DNA of 64,000 nt from the NCBI GenBank assembly GCA_947646735.1, contig CANTFK010000943.1, positions 578,618 through 642,617 on the forward strand, in the 5' to 3' direction. Positions 10,664 to 21,887 of this stretch are shown here, one piece after another. Within the stretch, counting starts at the first letter, position 1, and every line of letters starts with the position of its first letter. The position numbers and the translations under genes were made by a program. The notes beneath the pieces were generated by a model. It was not told the DNA's origin, did no database searches, and saw only the letters and a program-made list of their open reading frames with translations. The stretch is from Peronospora farinosa. Lineage: Eukaryota > Oomycota > Peronosporomycetes > Peronosporales > Peronosporaceae.

Positions 10664-13600
10664 TGAAAGGTTGTCTATATTGTATGGTATAGACAGGGGA
10701 CTAATTAACCTACCTGGCTAATATATACTATACTACTCTATTGTACATTTTTATTGAAAATTGAAAATTGACATATTTTCAAAAAAAATTGAGAATAAAA
10801 TTTTAAAATATTCAGGAATCGGAAGTTTTCTCACGCCGAAGAATTCGTCAGCTAGTCTTGGATGGACCCGATAACGCATACACCAGACGCTAGTGCGTCA
10901 GCGACACTCGTAGACCCCTCGCCTCGCGATGGTACACCGGAAAGACCGTGCGCGTGTCCCACACAGCCGAGAAACAAGCGCCCCGAACCTAGGCCCCCCG
11001 GTGTCTGCCACGTGTACGTGGCATAGAAATCTTATAAAAATTTAGAAAATTTCTAATTTGTTTCTAACGTGGTGCCGATTCTTGTTTTCTTGTTTGTTGC
11101 TTTTTCTCGTCTCCTTTTTTGTTGTTGATTGTATAGTAGTTCCTCCACCAGTCGTACCGGATACCACAACCGGTGTAGAAGTCATTGTGGCTACTACCTC
11201 CTCTGACGTTGCGACTCAAGCTGGGGCTGTAATGTCACCGCATGCGTCTGCAAAGGTGGCTGGGGGCATGAGACCAGAGAGTTGCATCGAAGGGGGAGGC
11301 GGGAGTCATGATGGTTGCTGCCGGGTTGGGTGAGTCGTCCACGGAGGAGGAGGAGAAGGGTGAGCTCCGTCCAGAAATCATGACGGTCCCCGTCGTTCTT
11401 GTGAGAGCATCTCACGCTGGCGGACTTGCAGTGCCGTTAAATTCCGACTGAAAAAGTCGTGGAAAAGTTGATTGCGTGACATCCGAGCAAGAAGAGCTTG
11501 TTGCCGTGCCCGTTGGTCAGGATCGTAACAACGACGAAGTCGCTGTCGGAAATGTGCGCTAGCAATTGTCAAAATGACCTGCATGGCTGGAAGCGTAGGC
11601 GTGGGGTGCCTCCCATCGAAGAGGCATCTGTTGCGGTCGGTCTAGAGGAAGTGGAGCGTCACCGCGCGAAGCGTGTGTCAGACGTCGTAGACCACCTCCG
11701 CGCTGGCCATCCACTCGTCACGGACGTGTAGCTTTCTTGATAGCACAATGTCTTACCATGTCGCGCGTAGCCGGAAGAAAGGCGACATCAGTCGGTGAGC
11801 GTGCTCCCAGAGCTGGACTGCGAGTGTGCAATCGAAAACCAAATGCTGCTCGGTCTCGATTGCGCCGCACCCAACACGAACGCAAATACCAATGCTTGGG
11901 TTGGCCGCCTCCAGGAACCAGAAGCGCGAGCGGACTGGTAGAAGACGGAATGCTAGGCGAAAATGAAGATCTGCAAACACGGGGAGCAAGATCTTCTGCA
12001 GGTGCTTGCTGTACTTCACGTAAGTCCGGATTATCCCCATATCAAAACGCTGGGAGTGGATCGTCATCGGATGCTGCTTTGTCGGCGGCTGTGGTGACCA
12101 CACGATGCGAAGCAGCGCAGACTTCGGGATTGATGGCATTAGCACACCTTATCGCCACTGCTGGAACCGAGATATGGAAGTGGGTGGCGTCGACTGCTCT
12201 CTGGCTGTACAACCATATGCTTCGCTCCAAGTCTCGCAACGATCTGGGTTGCCTCCACGTATAGCATGCGCAGCCATTGTGCCTGTCGTCCAGGCAGCAC
12301 TGAACCAAGTGTGAAGTCGATGTGACGTTGCACAAAGTCTTGCCGCGACGGCCAAACACCCCCATCGCGCATAAAGTCAGCAAGCGACCGCACTCGGAAG
12401 ACTCTGGACACATGTAGCCGGAAGCTCCGTTGCGGTTCGACTACCATACCAATGCATCGACGATGCGCTGTGCCCGTGGTTGTTCGCGAAGATCTCTCAT
12501 AGTGCAACATGGCGTCCGAGTGGAACCATATTGGCTGGTGAAGACCATACAATGCGCGCTCACAAGGAGGAAGGTCATGCCATGTGAATGTCCACCGGAT
12601 CTTGTACCATGATGTCCACGTCGCTTTCCACCATGCAGAAGCCAGCCACCATCGGATTAGTTTCCCATGGCGCAACGGAGAGATGGAGAGGAAGTCCAAG
12701 GCACTTGCAAGGAAGAAGTAGCTTCAGCAGTTCGGAACTCGCTGTCGTCCAGTTCCGAATATGTGTCGTTGTCGCGGCGCTGATAAACTGAAGAAGGAAT
12801 TGGAGACGCTGGCGCTTGAGATGGGCTGCCAGGCTTGGTACACCCAGCCCACCATCGCCACGGCGCTGGTACAGGAAATCGGTTGGGATCAACTGAACGT
12901 GCGACTCATGACGATCGTGCTTTCGACAGAGCACAAACTTGTTCAGCATGGACTGCCACCGCTTCACAATAGTCCCCGGAATGGAGACGTGCTGAGTGTA
13001 ATGCCACAGACGAGAGAGTATCATGGTTTGAGCGACTAATAGGCGACCACGAAGCGTCCGTGCCCGTCGATGCCACAGTTTAAAGCCATCGTAGAAGCGT
13101 TTCTCGAGCGAATCCACGAGAGCGTGATCAACCGATGACTGCCCGAACGGAATACCTAGGTATTTCACCGTCTCCACACGGCCCAATACGTAAACACCAG
13201 GGAGTAAAGGACAGTCGTGGTTCCTGTTCAGCGCTAGCAGCTTAGACTTGGATAGGTTGAGCTTGGCACCTGAACCGTCGCAGTACTTCGCCACAACGAC
13301 AAGCTGGGCTTGCAGGTGCGCAATCGAGTTACTTAGAAGCGTCGAGTCGTCGGCAAAGAACGTGCTCGTGGCGGTGTGGTCTGCGTTTATACACACGCCA
13401 TATTCCTCGTGGGACCGCAGCATATTGCCAAGAGGTTCAATGGTAAAGATGAATAGAAGAGCTGACAGCGGATCTCCCTGTTTTACTCCACGAGTCGGAC
13501 ACAGCGCGGGTTGAATGTTCTGGTTTATGACGAGACGAGCTTGAGGATTCGTGTAGAGAAGCCGGATCCATTGCGTAAACTGCTTATCGAAACCCATTTT

Positions 13601-14211
13601 CTCGAGCAGGCGGAACATATAGTCCCAGTTGACGCGATCAAAAGCCTTCTCGAAATCTAGAAACAGCGCATACGCTTCTTCTTCCTGGCTTGTCACAAGG
13701 TCTTGCAAGTCAGCTAGAAAGCGTATGTGGTGGTGGATGGACCTGCCTTTGACAAACCCTTTCTGGTCCGGATGGACCAAGTCGGGGATAACGTGTTGCA
13801 GTCGGTAGGTCAGTGCCTTCGACAGGACTTTCACGTCGACCTGCACGAGAGCAATAGGTCTATAGTTACCAGGTTCAGCCCGCGACTCTTTCTTGTGGAG
13901 AAGAACTACCGCCGACTTACGCTGCGAAGGTAGCAGTGCGCTGCAATGAAGCAACGCGCTGAAAACAATGGACAAGCATTCACCAAATATGTCAGGAAGC
14001 CACCTGGTAGAAACCAGCCGTCAATCCGTCCATGCCAGGAGATGAAGTCGCTTTCATGTGTCGGATCGCACTCGCCAACTCAGCAGCTGAGACTGGTGCG
14101 TTCAGGATATTGTGGTCTACCTCCGAGACAGTTCGGGTAACTGAGTCGAGAAGATTGCGTTAAATGACAGCACCAGGTGGAGAAGCGCGTCCTGCTGGAC
14201 TGGCGGGGTCT
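10664..14211 (-). mobile_element. LINE copy A (subfamily 1, 5'-truncated)
   Basis: Minus-strand LINE: the 3' end (tgaaaggttg in plus orientation) is at 10664. The 3' UTR with its A/T-rich tract runs to about 10860. An extra ~545-base 3' segment absent from copies B-D follows, then ORF2 coding sequence up to 14211. There homology ends abruptly where a Gypsy-like fragment begins. ORF1 and the 5' half of ORF2 are missing. Confidence 0.85.
11378..14211 (-). pseudogene. LINE A ORF2, broken (RT and C-terminus)
   Basis: The RT domain is readable from about 13975 (SIVFSALLHCSALLPSQRK), with GNYRPIAL, KAFDRVNWDYMF, GVKQGDPLSALLF and FFADDSTLL. Frames break at about 13997 (extra A, shared with copy B), at about 12705 (an 11-base deletion shared with copy C) and again near 12140 and 11750. 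The C-terminus ends ...REMLSQERRGPS, unlike the ...RELLPHD of C and D. Confidence 0.85.
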
Positions 14212-16007
14212 GAAAATTGTCGGCTTGGATTGCGCAATCTTTGATTTTTGTTTGTTTGGGGACCTTAGCCTCTCGGTTTTCACCGTCGGCTGATGGTCCT
14301 CTGGATCATGATAGGCGTCATGACCCAAGGTATCCTCTACGAGGACATAGGGAGGGTATTTAGGTTCATCTTCGATGAATTTAACCTCGACCATGTTGAC
14401 CGGGCCCTTCCCAAGGTCCGGTCGGCCCTTCAATCTTTTGTTTTTTTCTTCTTGAGTCACTGGCGATCGGTCTTCCAGTGACTCTTCGGTCTTGTGCTCC
14501 TTCTTGACATGAACATCTTTACCGTCTTGGGACTCGCGGTGAAATCCCGCGTCTTCCGAAAAACCGGGCACGCGCAACATTGTGGTGGAGTGGGTTCTCA
14601 AAATTGTATGATGAGAACCCAAACCACTCACTGTGCCGGACTGCCGACTGTCGGAGGGGGTACCCCGATGCCGCGTATGAACCTTCTCTCACCTTGTGTA
14701 CCCGTCGGCTGGCGGGTTGCACTCTTCGGAGGACTTGGTGACGATGTAGATGTCTGCATTGAGGGAGGGAGACCTGGGGGGCCTCGAGTGGATATGCTTC
14801 ACTCGGTGGGCCGGTAGGTGGCCACTCGATCGACCTTGTCGAGAGTGGACTTAGAGCCAAATTCTTCAGGGGCGCTTGTCGTCCCTGGCCTTTTCCTTCT
14901 GTTTCAGGGGTATTAACCACCTGACCTTTACGTTGCTCCCGGACCTTGAGGTGAGGGAGACCGCTTCCGATAGCGGGTCTTGGCGGGTGTTGCTACTCGA
15001 TCGAGCTCACAGCCAAATATATCCTGGAGCTCTATTCGCACTTGAACTTCGCTACACAACTGTCTTCGACGGGGGGCCAAAATTCATCCCTTCCCGGAAC
15101 AGTGAGTAGCTTAGAGCAAGTTCTTCTTGGGTGACGGAGTCGTGCCACGTGGGGTTCAGCTCGCACTTGTGTCGGACCACACGCCTGTCTTCAACGTGGG
15201 GGCCAAATATATCCCTTCCCCGGAACAGGCGTGTGGCCAGACTAGAGTTCCTTTACAGCGCGACGAAGACTTGCCAAGTAGATCGCAAATTGAGTAGTAT
15301 TTAATATAGTCCTATCCTTTTAACTCCTTTACTCTATCCTTTCCTGAGCTCTGATTCCTTGCGTCGACTGGTCTGATCCTTGTATTAACTGGTCAGGAGT
15401 AGCTGAACCCCGAGGGGCCGAGGTCGACCAATGAGGGACCGGGTCGACCAATGAGGGACCCAGGTCGACCTATGAGGGACACGGGTCTACCAACGAGGGG
15501 CCGGGTCGACCGACGAGGGACCCAGGTCGACCAATGAGGGACCGGGTCGACCGATGAAGGACCGGTTCGACCAATCAGGGACCGGGTCGACCGATGAGGG
15601 ACCGGTTCGACCGATGAAGGACCGGTTCGACCGACGAGGGACCCAGGTCTTCCGATGAGGGACCGGGTCGACCGCTGATGGACCGGGTCTACCGACGAGG
15701 AGTCGAGGTCGACCGATGAGGGACCCAGGTCTACCGATGAGGGACCTGTTCGACCAATGAGGGACCGAGTCGACCAATGAGGGCCATGGTCGACTCCCTT
15801 CGCTACCGGTTAAACAGTACCCTGGTAATGAACTCTCCTTTGTTTGTCTTTCTCGTTCTCAGCCAACGGTCGCTTCACTCCGAGGTTCCCTTCATCTCCG
15901 GTCCCTTCTCTCTGGTCCGTGGTTCCTTCTCCCTAGTCAACGGCCCCTTGTACCTTCAATTTAACTGGCCCTAGGTTCTTCACAATTTAGGAAACCACTT
16001 CACCATA
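14212..16007 (-). mobile_element. Insert between LINE fragments; probably 5' part of a Gypsy-like LTR element
   Basis: This block separates two LINE fragments of opposite orientation. Read on the minus strand it starts with possible LTR sequence, then a 20-base minisatellite. Two related leader segments follow (near 15071-15102 and 15199-15230, both with ggccaaa-like and cccttcccggaacag motifs). Last comes an open frame (14080-14631, minus) of charged residues (VKKEHKTEESLEDRS, KGRPDLGKGP) like the linker of LTR-element gag regions. No protease, RT or integrase is present, so the class is inferred. Confidence 0.4.
15411..15790. repeat. Minisatellite, ~20-base unit, about 18-19 copies
   Basis: A tandem array of variants of gggtcgaccaatgagggacc, with alternations such as aggtctaccgatgagg. 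The open frame across it is only a by-product of the unit. Confidence 0.9.
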
Positions 16008-17057
16008 GATGGCCAGCGCGGAGGTGGTCTACGACGTCTGGCACACGCTTCGCGTGGTGACGCTCCACTTCCTCTAGACCGACCGCAACAGATGCCTCTT
16101 CGATGGGAGGCACCCCACGCCTACGCTTCCAGCCATGCAGGTCATTTTGACAATTGCTAGCGCACATTTCCGACAGCGACTTCGTCGTTGTTACGATCCT
16201 GACCAACGGGCACGGCAGCAAGCTCTTCTTGCTCGGATGTCACGCAATCAACTTTTTCACGACTTTCTCAGTCGGAATTCAACGGCACTGCAAGTCCGCC
16301 AGCGTGAGATGCTCTCACAAGAACGACGGGGACCGTCATGATTTCTGGACGGAGCTCACCCTTCTCCTCCTCCTCCGCGAACGACACACCCAACCCGGCA
16401 GCAACCATCATGACTCCCGCCTCCCCCTTCGATGCAACTCTCACTGGTCTCATGCCCCCAGCCACCTTTGCAGACGCATGCGGTGACATTACAGCCCCAG
16501 CTTGAGTCGCAACGTCAGAGGAGGTAGTAGCCACAATGACTTCTACACCGGTTGTGGTATCCGGTACGACTGGTGGAGGAACTACTATACAATCAACAAC
16601 AAAAAAGGAGACGAGAAAAAGCAACAAACAAGAAAACAAGAATCGGCACCACGTTAGAAACAAATTAGAAATTTTCTAAATTTTTATAAGATTTCTATGC
16701 CACGTACACGTGGCAGACACCGGGGGGCCTAGGTTCGGGGCGCTTGTTTCTCGGCTGTGTGGGACACGCGCACGGTCTTTCCGGTGTACCATCGCGAGGC
16801 GAGGGGTCTACGAGTGTCGCTGACGCACTAGCGTCTGGTGTATGCGTTATCGGGTCCATCCAAGACTAGCTGACGAATTCTTCGGCGTGAGAAAACTTCC
16901 GATTCCTGAATATTTTAAAATTTTATTTTCAATTTTTTTTGAAAATATGTCAATTTTCAATTTTCAATAAAAATGTACAATAGAGTAGTATAGCATATAT
17001 TAGCCAGGTAGGTTGATTAGTCCCCTGTCTATACCATAAAATATAGACAACCTTTCA
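16008..17057 (+). mobile_element. LINE copy A' (subfamily 1, 3' fragment)
   Basis: Plus-strand 3' end of a LINE: the last part of ORF2 (through ...REMLSQERRGPS at about 16341), the same extra 3' segment as copy A, the A/T-rich tract and the terminal ...acctttca at 17057. It is an inverted, near-identical counterpart of 10664-11715. The 5' side joins the Gypsy-like insert. Confidence 0.85.
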
Positions 17058-17073
17058 ACTGAGCTATTCCCCC
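17058..17073 (-). repeat. Half-tRNA-Trp (LINE A' 3' target-site copy)
   Basis: The minus strand reads GGGGGAATAGCTCAGT, equal to tRNA-Trp(CCA) positions 1-16. It is followed by the normal upstream spacer of tRNA-Trp, showing that A' was a Trp-targeted insertion. Confidence 0.9.
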
Positions 17074-17491
17074 AACACCAATTCTTACCAAAACATACAT
17101 CAATACCATCCCACGCAAAGCACCACCACGCCTACTTCCCGCCCGCCAGACCACAACACGATGCTTTTGCTTCTATTCCGCCAGAGCAAAAGGGTGTGGG
17201 ATGGAGATCTCACTGCAGGTTCGAAAACCCAGTCAGTCGGACAAGTAATTGGTCGGTACATGATGATGGTGGTACAGCTATTTGTATCGACTTTCGAAGC
17301 TTTGTATCGATAAGTATAGATTCCTAGAGCTGGCAGAAGATAAATCGGGTCCGTGCAATCGGACAACAGCGGATTTTGAGGCACTGTTGTCCGATTGCAC
17401 GGACCCGATTTATCTTGTTTTAGCTGCTTGTCTTGCTTTTGTATTATGATTGTATGTGGTATAATTGATTTCGTTGATGCAAGAGAACGTC
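17074..17491. other. Trp-Thr intergenic spacer with a 32-base inverted repeat
   Basis: Homologous to the other head-to-head spacers, and like 26391-26781 it lacks a ~50-base segment. It contains the inverted repeat listed separately and no gene. Confidence 0.75.
17338..17415. repeat. Perfect inverted repeat, 32-base arms, 14-base loop
   Basis: Arms 17338-17369 and 17384-17415 are exact reverse complements. Only one arm exists in the equivalent spacers elsewhere, so the second arm arose here by local inverted duplication. Confidence 0.95.
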
Positions 17492-17508
17492 TGCCCCTAT
17501 AGCTCAGT
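17492..17508 (+). repeat. Half-tRNA-Thr (LINE B 3' target-site copy)
   Basis: TGCCCCTATAGCTCAGT, identical to 24522-24538, which spans the start of the intact tRNA-Thr at the other end of LINE B. It forms a 17-base target-site duplication. Confidence 0.95.
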
Positions 17509-17857
17509 TGAAAGGTTGTCTATATTTTTGGTATAGACAGGGGACTAATCAACCTGCCTGGCTAATTTATGCTATAATACTCTATTGTACGGTTTTTTTT
17601 TTTTTTTTTTTTTGAAAATTGAAAATTGACATATTTTCAAAAAAAAATTGAAAAGAAAATTTTCAAATTATTCAGGAATCGGAAGTTTTCTCACGCCGAA
17701 GAATTCGTCAGCTAGTCGTGGGGGAGCAGCTCACGCTGGCGGACTTGCAGTGCCGTTGAATTCTGACTGAGAAAGTCGTGGAAGAGTTGATTTCGTGACA
17801 TCCGAGCAAGAAGAGCTTGCTACCTTGCCCGTTGGTCAGCATCGTAACAACGACGGT

Positions 17858-17945
17858 GTCGAAAATGTGCGCTAGCAGTTGTCAAGATGACCTGCATGGC
17901 TGTCGAAAATGTGCGCTAGCAGTTGTCAAGATGACCTGCATGGCT
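17858..17945. repeat. 44-base tandem duplication in LINE B
   Basis: Two consecutive copies of a segment beginning gtcgaaaatgtgcgctagc lie at the end of ORF2. The other copies have one, so this is a local duplication unique to B. Confidence 0.85.
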
Positions 17946-20900
17946 GGAAGCGTAGGCGTGGGTTGCCTCCCATCGAAGAGGCATCTGTTGCGGTCGTTCC
18001 AGAGGAAGTGGAGCGTCACCGCGCGAAGCGTGTGCCAGACGTCGTAGACCACCTCCGCGCTGGTCATCCACTCGTCATGGACGTGTAGCTTTCTTGATAG
18101 CACAATGTCTAACCATGTCGCGCGTAGCCGGAAGAAAGGCGACATCAGTCGGTGAGCATGCTCCCAGAGCTGGACTGCGAGTGTGCAATCGAAAACCAAA
18201 TGCTGCTCGGTCTCGATGGCGCCGCACCCAACACGAACGCAAAGACGAATGCTCGGGTTGGCCGCCTCCAGGAACCAGAAGCGCGAGCGGACTGGCAGAA
18301 GACGGAACGCTAGGCGAAATTGAAGATCTGCAAACACGGGGAGCAAGATCTTCTGCAGGTGCTTGCTGTACTTCACGTAAGTCCGGATCATCCCCACATC
18401 AAAACGCTGGGAGTGGATTGTCATCGGATGCTGCTTTGTCGGTGGCTGTGGTGACCACACGATGCGAAGCAGCGCAGACTTCGGGATTGATGGCATGAAG
18501 CACACCTTATCGCCACTGCTGCAACCAAGATATGGAAGAGGGTGGCGTCGACTGCTCTCTGGCTGTAAAACCATATGCGTCGCTCCGAGTCTCGCAACGA
18601 TCTGAGTTGCCTCCACGTATAGCACGCGTAGCCAATGTGCCTGTCGTCCAGGCAGCACTGAACCAAGTGTGAAGTCGATGTGGCGTTGCACAAAGTCTTG
18701 CCGCGACGGCCAAACACCCCCATCGCGCATAAAGTCAGCAAGCGACCGCACTCGGAAGACTCTGGACACATGTAGCCGGAAGCTCCGTTGCGGTTCGACT
18801 ACCATACCAATGCATCGACGATGCGCTGTGCCCGTGGTTGTTCGCGAAGATCTCTCATAGTGCAACATGGCGTCCGAGTGGAACCATATTGGCTGGTGAA
18901 GACCATACAATGCGCGCTCACAAAGAGGAAGGTCATGCCATGTGAATGTCCACCGGATCTTGTACCATGATGTCCACGTCGCTTTCCACCATGCAGAAGC
19001 CAGCCACCATCGGATTAGTTTCCCATGGCGCAACGAAGAGATGGAGAGGAAGTCCAAGGCACTTGACCGATCCGTGCAAGGAAGAAGTAGCTTCAGCAGT
19101 TCGGAACTCGCTCTCGTCCAGTTCCGAATATGTGTCGTTGTCGCGGCGCTGATAAACTGAAGAAGGAATTGGAGACGCTGGCGCTTGAGATGGGCTGCCA
19201 GGCTTGGTACACCCAGCCCACCATCGCCACGGCGCTGGTACAGGAAATCGGTTGGGATCAACTGAACGTGCGACTCATGACGATCGTGCTTTCGACAGAG
19301 CACAAACTTGTTCAGCATGGACTGCCACCGCTTCACAATAGTCCGTGGAATGGAGACGTGCTGGGTGTAATGCCACAGAAGAGAGAGTATCATGGTTTGA
19401 GCGACTAATAAGCGACCCCGAAGCGTCCTTGCCCGTCGATACCACAGTTTAAAGCCATCGTAGAAGCGTTGCTCGAGCGAATCCACGAGAACGTGATCAA
19501 CCGATGACTGCCCGAACGGAATACCTAGGTATTTCACCGTCTCCACACGGCCCAATACGTAAACACCAGGGAGTAAAGGACAGTCGTGGTTCCTGTTCAG
19601 CGCTAGCAGCGTAGACTTGGATAGGTTGAGCTTGGCACCTGAACCGTCGCAGTACTCCGCCACAACGACAAGCTGGGCTTGCAGGTGCGCAATCGAGTTA
19701 CTTAGAAGCGTCGAGTCGTCGGCAAAGAACGTGCTCGTGGCGGTGTGGTCTGCGTTTATACACACGCCATATTCCTCGTGGGACCGCAGCATATTGCCAA
19801 GAGGTTCAATGGTCAAGATGAATAGAAGAGCTGACAGCGGATCTCCCTGTTTTACTCCACGAGTCGGACACAGCGCGGGTTGAATGTTCTGGTTGATGAC
19901 GAGATGAGCTTGAGGGTTCGTGTAGAGAAGCCGGATCCATTGCGTAAACTGCTTATCGAAACCCATTTTCTCGAGCAGGCGGAACATATAGTCCCAGTTG
20001 ACGCGATCAAAAGCCTTCTCGAAATCCAGAAACAGCGCATACGCTTCTTCGTCCTGGCTTGTCACAAGGTCTTGCAAGTCAGCTAGAAAGCGTATGTGGT
20101 GGTGGATGGACCTGCCTTTGACAAACCCTTTCTGGTCCGGATGGACCAAGTCGGGGATAACGTGTTGCAGTCGGTAGGTCAGTGCCTTCAACAGGACTTT
20201 CACGTCGACCTGCACGAGAGCAATAGGTCTATAGTTACCAGGTTCAGCCCGCGACCCTTTCTTGTGGAGAAGAACTACCGCCGACTTACGCTGCGAAGGT
20301 AGCAGTGCGCCGCAATGAAGCAACGCGCTGAAAACAATGGACAAGCATTCACCAAATATGTCAGGAAGCCACCTGGTAGAAACCAGCCGTCAATCCGTCC
20401 ATGCCAGGAGATGAAGTCGCTTTCATGTGCCGGATCGCACTCGCCAACTCATCAGCTGAGACTGGTGCGTTAAGGATATTGTGGTCTACCTCCGAGACAG
20501 TGCGGGTAACTGAGTCGAGAATCTTGCGTTGAATGACAGCACCAGGTGGAGAAGCGCGTCCTGCTGGACTGGCGGGGTCTCCCATCTCTGAACCCCAGTG
20601 TTCCAGGAAACGGAGAGAGATCTCGTGAGGATTCGATGAGACAGTACCAGTCGGTGTCACCACCTCCTCGATCGAGACCCGTCTCAAGCTCGTATCCAGC
20701 GGACGGAAGAAGTGCTTGGACGATTTCTCAGAATTTGCTGCTTGGAAGTCGAAGGCAGTGTCTTGGTTGTACTGGCTAGTCCGAGTGACTGTCTCGCGGT
20801 AATTACGCATTGCTTCGTCAAAGTGTTCGTGGGTCGAATCACTGGAAGCGACACGATAACAAGCAGCAGCGTGATCAAGTTGGATCCTAGCCTCATCGAT

Positions 20901-21841
20901 AGCTTGAGTGTCTTGCTGCCGGAGCCTATTCTGAACGGCTTGAAGCTGGGACTTGATGCTCGCTTTCCACTTCTCCCAGACCTTTCCCGGGTTAGACGCG
21001 GTGCGCAGTACAGCCCGGACAGATTCTGCTTCTCTCTCGATAGCTGACACCACCATCGGATATTCCAGTAAGTAGAGAGGAAACTTCCAATATCCACGAC
21101 CATGCAGCTGAGTGCCGGACCGAAAAGTTACACTGTGAGCAAGGTGATCGCCAGCATGCTGTGGCGTGAAATACACGGAGTTACGGTAGAAGCGATCGCA
21201 GAAAGACTTCGACAGCATGATGTAGTCCAGCCGATTTTTCCGGGGAAGAGGCCCAGTGAACACCCGCTTATTATCGTAGTGGATCCGCCATGCATCAACA
21301 ACACCTAGCCGTGCCAGCCACTCAAGACAGCTGGAACGGCCCGGATCGTAGCGCAAGTCAGGACTGGAAGAGTCGAGTCGTGGGTCTAGGGGAGTGTTCA
21401 GGTCGCCCAACACGAAGTGAGTAGCATGGTCGTCGAACTCCTCGGTGACCAAGCTGGAGAAAAATTGTTGTTTTTCCTGTCTGTCCACAGGTGCATAGAC
21501 ATTGTGCACGTAAATGGGAGCCCCTCGACCATCACTTTCACGACGAGATAGCGGCCGGGGATGGACACACTTGGGACAGCGACAGCCGAATCGAAGCCTG
21601 GGAAGTCAGAGCGGAGTATTGTGAGAACTCCATTGCGCCGCCCTCGCGTCGGCCGATGTAGCTGGGAGTTGGGGTCGTCCACAAAGATCTTGTGCTCGAA
21701 ACACGAGTCGAGGTGAAACTTGAAAGTGGCCAGGTGCGTACTGTCGCCGAGCTTGGTCTCTTGGACACACGATACTGAGTACTTAGAGATCAACTTCTCG
21801 ATAAAGAGATGTCCGTTCTGTTTAATTCCATTAGTGTTCAC
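17882..21841 (-). pseudogene. LINE B ORF2 (endonuclease-RT), several frameshifts
   Basis: The endonuclease begins at VNTNGIKQNG (21841). A one-base loss at about 21525 and a one-base gain at about 20370 (shared with copy A) split the frame. The RT part (20344-17882) is open, with GVKQGDPLSALLF and FFADD intact. A 44-base tandem duplication near 17858-17945 destroys the C-terminus. Confidence 0.9.
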
Positions 21842-21887
21842 AGTGAGAGCACTAATATTGCTCCAAGATGTTGAGGCTGAGGAGACC

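Noticed and set aside
11058..11333. 91-aa ORF with hydrophobic start in the extra LINE 3' segment
   Set aside because: It is antisense to the LINE 3' region and present only with that segment. It resembles a signal peptide by chance (T-rich sense strand).
14080..14631. 183-aa minus ORF as a cellular gene
   Set aside because: It straddles the junction with LINE A and lies within a repeat-like block; it is treated as part of the LTR-element-like insert.
15487..15777. 96-aa repetitive ORF (minus)
   Set aside because: It is only the translation of the 20-base minisatellite.
15411..15790. CRISPR-like regular repeat
   Set aside because: The unit is short and contiguous with no unique spacers; this is a eukaryotic minisatellite.
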